A stretch of DNA of 40,926 bases from JBBTIS01 sp038059855 (GTDB taxonomy: Bacteria > Elusimicrobiota > Elusimicrobia > JACQPE01): assembly GCA_964357255.1 (NCBI GenBank), contig CAYHKQ010000009.1, positions 1 to 40,926 on the forward strand. Reading direction: 5' to 3'. Positions 39,478-40,926 of the stretch are shown here, one piece after another. Each line of letters begins with the position of its first letter. The first letter of the stretch is position 1. The notes below the pieces were generated by a model. The model saw only the letters and a program-made list of their open reading frames with translations. It ran no database searches and was not told the DNA's origin. Made by a program: the position numbers and the translations under genes.

Positions 39478-40926
39478 TACGGTCCTATCTCGTCTTGCAG
39501 GCGTCAAGAAAAGCGGCCAGGGGTGGTCCGCTCGCTGTCCGGCTCATGAGGATAGGGCCAATAGCTTGTCCGTGAGCGAGGGCAATGATGGCCGGGCGCT
39601 GATTAAATGTTTTGCGGAATGCGCAACAGAAACAGTCGTTGGAAAAATTGGCCTTGGGATGCGCGATCTATTCCCGTCCAATGGCAAGCCACGGCAGTCT
39701 TATTCCCGCCGCCAGCAAAGTCTGACCGTTGCGGAGCTGGCCGAAGCCAAAAAATTACCGGAGGCATTCTTAAAGGAGCTTGGAGTTCAAACATTGCTGG
39801 GAGAAAACGGCAGGGAGATTGTCCGCATCGCCTACAAACTGGCTGATGGCACCCTTGCCCCGCGCCAGCGCATCCGCAAGGCGCTTAGGGCCGGTGATGG
39901 AAGTTCCTGGAGCAAGGGAAATGGCTTCATTGTGCCTTATGGACTTTGGAAACTTGAAGAGGCGAAGCAAGTCCAATATTTGATTTTGGTTGAAGGAGAA
40001 AGCGACGCCTGGACCCTATGGCACCACGGCCTGCCTGCAATGGGCATTCCCGGAGCCAGCCTTACCAAATGCATAGAAGCCCAATACCTTAAAAACATTC
40101 CGAAAATCTACGTGGTTCGAGAGCCAGACCAAGGTGGAGAAGCCTTTATTGCCGGGGTTGCCTTAAAACTCAAGGAACTCGATTGGAAAGGCCAGGCCTT
40201 TGAGGTGCGCCTGGAAAACGCCAAAGATACGAATGATCTCCATAAGGCCAGCCCTGAAGGATTTAAGGCCGCCTTCCAAAAAGCCTTGGATGCCGCTGTT
40301 CTCCTGCCCGAGCCGCCCATACAAGAAACTGACGGCGAAACACCGATTGCCGATACAGCCAATGATTCCTTTGATTCAGACCCGCGCCGATTCTTTTGGG
40401 CAAAGAAGGGCAAAGATTTCCTGCCTAATCTTTTGGCGGAGGAAATTCTCACTCTTGGTGATTTTATTGCAAGCCCCATTGATGAGGCGGGCAAAGGTGT
40501 TCGGCTCCTCATTTATGAAAACGGCGTTTTCAAAAACGGCGAAAGCAAAGCAAGAAGTCTGGCCCATAAGCTGCTGAACCATCTGTCCAAGCCGGACCGC
40601 ATAGATTCCACGGTCGCGCTTCTTAAAGAAAGCACCAAAATTGAAGAGACCAAGCTCAACCCGCGCGCTATGGAGTTGGTCAACGTGGAAAACGGGATGC
40701 TTGAGTGGCGCACCGGCCGGCTCTTGCCCCACTCCAAGGAATTTATTTCAACATTTCAAATCCGCGCGATTTATGATCCCCAAGTCCGATGTGCCGTGGT
40801 GGATCGCTTTTTGGAGGACGTTTTTCCGCCGGATGCCCTATCCCTGGCCGAGGAGATGCCCGGGTACCTGTTTGAGGACAGCACTTTAATTCTCCCCAGA
40901 TTCCAGCGATTTAATTCTCCCCAGAT
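39458..40926 (+). CDS. Primase (CHC2/Toprim, D5-N type), partial or interrupted
   Basis: The frame opens at ATG 39458 and is still open at the window end (489 residues). Visible domains: a CHC2 zinc finger with CPAHED and CFAEC (about 28-65); a Toprim region with LILVEGESDAW and PAMGIPGA (about 175-200); and a D5-N-like region with LNPRAMELVNVENGMLEW and VVDRFLEDVFPPDA (about 405-465). These are the parts of phage/plasmid P4-type primase-helicases that start element replication; the helicase part would follow. From about 40869 the sequence changes to the tandem 25-bp repeat and the predicted residues no longer fit the family, so the gene is probably cut by an insertion here. Confidence 0.82.
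   Translation, partial: MNTRPIDTVLSRLAGVKKSGQGWSARCPAHEDRANSLSVSEGNDGRALIKCFAECATETVVGKIGLGMRDLFPSNGKPRQSYSRRQQSLTVAELAEAKKLPEAFLKELGVQTLLGENGREIVRIAYKLADGTLAPRQRIRKALRAGDGSSWSKGNGFIVPYGLWKLEEAKQVQYLILVEGESDAWTLWHHGLPAMGIPGASLTKCIEAQYLKNIPKIYVVREPDQGGEAFIAGVALKLKELDWKGQAFEVRLENAKDTNDLHKASPEGFKAAFQKALDAAVLLPEPPIQETDGETPIADTANDSFDSDPRRFFWAKKGKDFLPNLLAEEILTLGDFIASPIDEAGKGVRLLIYENGVFKNGESKARSLAHKLLNHLSKPDRIDSTVALLKESTKIEETKLNPRAMELVNVENGMLEWRTGRLLPHSKEFISTFQIRAIYDPQVRCAVVDRFLEDVFPPDALSLAEEMPGYLFEDSTLILPRFQRFNSPQ
40869..40926. mobile_element. Probable left end of an IS21-like element with tandem repeats
   Basis: TTTAATTCTCCCCAGAT occurs twice, at 40885-40901 and 40910-40926, with a 25-bp period (spacer TCCAGCGA), preceded by TGTTTGAGGACAGCAC. 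IS21-family elements have multiple short repeats in their terminal regions and begin with TG, which this resembles. The window ends inside the second repeat, so the transposase genes cannot be seen. A tandem repeat at a contig edge could also be an assembly artefact. Confidence 0.45.

Noticed and set aside
40885..40926. Start of a CRISPR array
   Set aside because: The two repeats have only an 8-nt spacer and match tandem terminal repeats better; no cas genes are present.

Overview
The window looks like about 41 kb of chromosome from an uncultured, diderm (Gram-negative) bacterium. Pal, CpoB and TolB homologues are encoded together, which implies an outer membrane. Two tRNA genes lack an encoded CCA, most genes are tightly packed with 4-20 nt overlaps, and starts are often GTG or TTG with weak Shine-Dalgarno sequences. 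Dispersed palindromic repeats of kinds common in candidate-phylum genomes are present. I cannot assign the phylum from the sequence alone; an Elusimicrobiota/Omnitrophota-like lineage is only a guess.

The left half (1-24,100) is core-like chromosome. It opens with the tail of an unknown reading frame and a HIRAN-domain protein, then a tRNA-Ser(GGA). An addB-addA recombination nuclease pair follows. After a MITE-like inverted-repeat element comes a four-gene sugar operon (cupin, C-methyltransferase, SDR epimerase/decarboxylase-like, Gfo/Idh/MocA oxidoreductase). An opposite-strand pair follows (RmlD-like reductase and a possible nuclease), then an archaeal-type RNase HII, a gamma-carbonic-anhydrase-like protein and an endonuclease III relative. 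On the minus strand there is a 2-hydroxyacid dehydrogenase fused to a PHP domain, coupled to a neutral-ceramidase-like protein. Thymidine kinase, a pal-cpoB-tolB cluster, rdgB, a secreted YncE-like beta-propeller and an initiator tRNA complete this part.

The right half (about 24,300-40,926) is an accessory island. From right to left it has a replication module (MerR-like regulator and a CHC2/Toprim/D5-N primase), two unknown genes, an excisionase-like HTH, RadC, and then a long minus-strand type I restriction-modification operon. The order is hsdM, DUF1016/YhcG nuclease, DUF4145 protein, hsdS, a three-gene cassette (TIGR04255 protein, HicB-like, HicA-like), hsdR, a five-repeat YDYxxxxH protein, a HEPN-like protein and a DUF6880 protein. 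The cassette between hsdS and hsdR is bracketed by 32-bp direct repeats that include the hsdR ribosome-binding site, so it looks like a separately acquired toxin-antitoxin or defence module. The cassette and the three genes downstream of hsdR are the best candidates here for undescribed systems.

The right edge runs into a 25-bp tandem repeat that appears to interrupt the primase gene and resembles the multiple terminal repeats of IS21-type elements. No CRISPR array, integrase or rRNA gene is visible.
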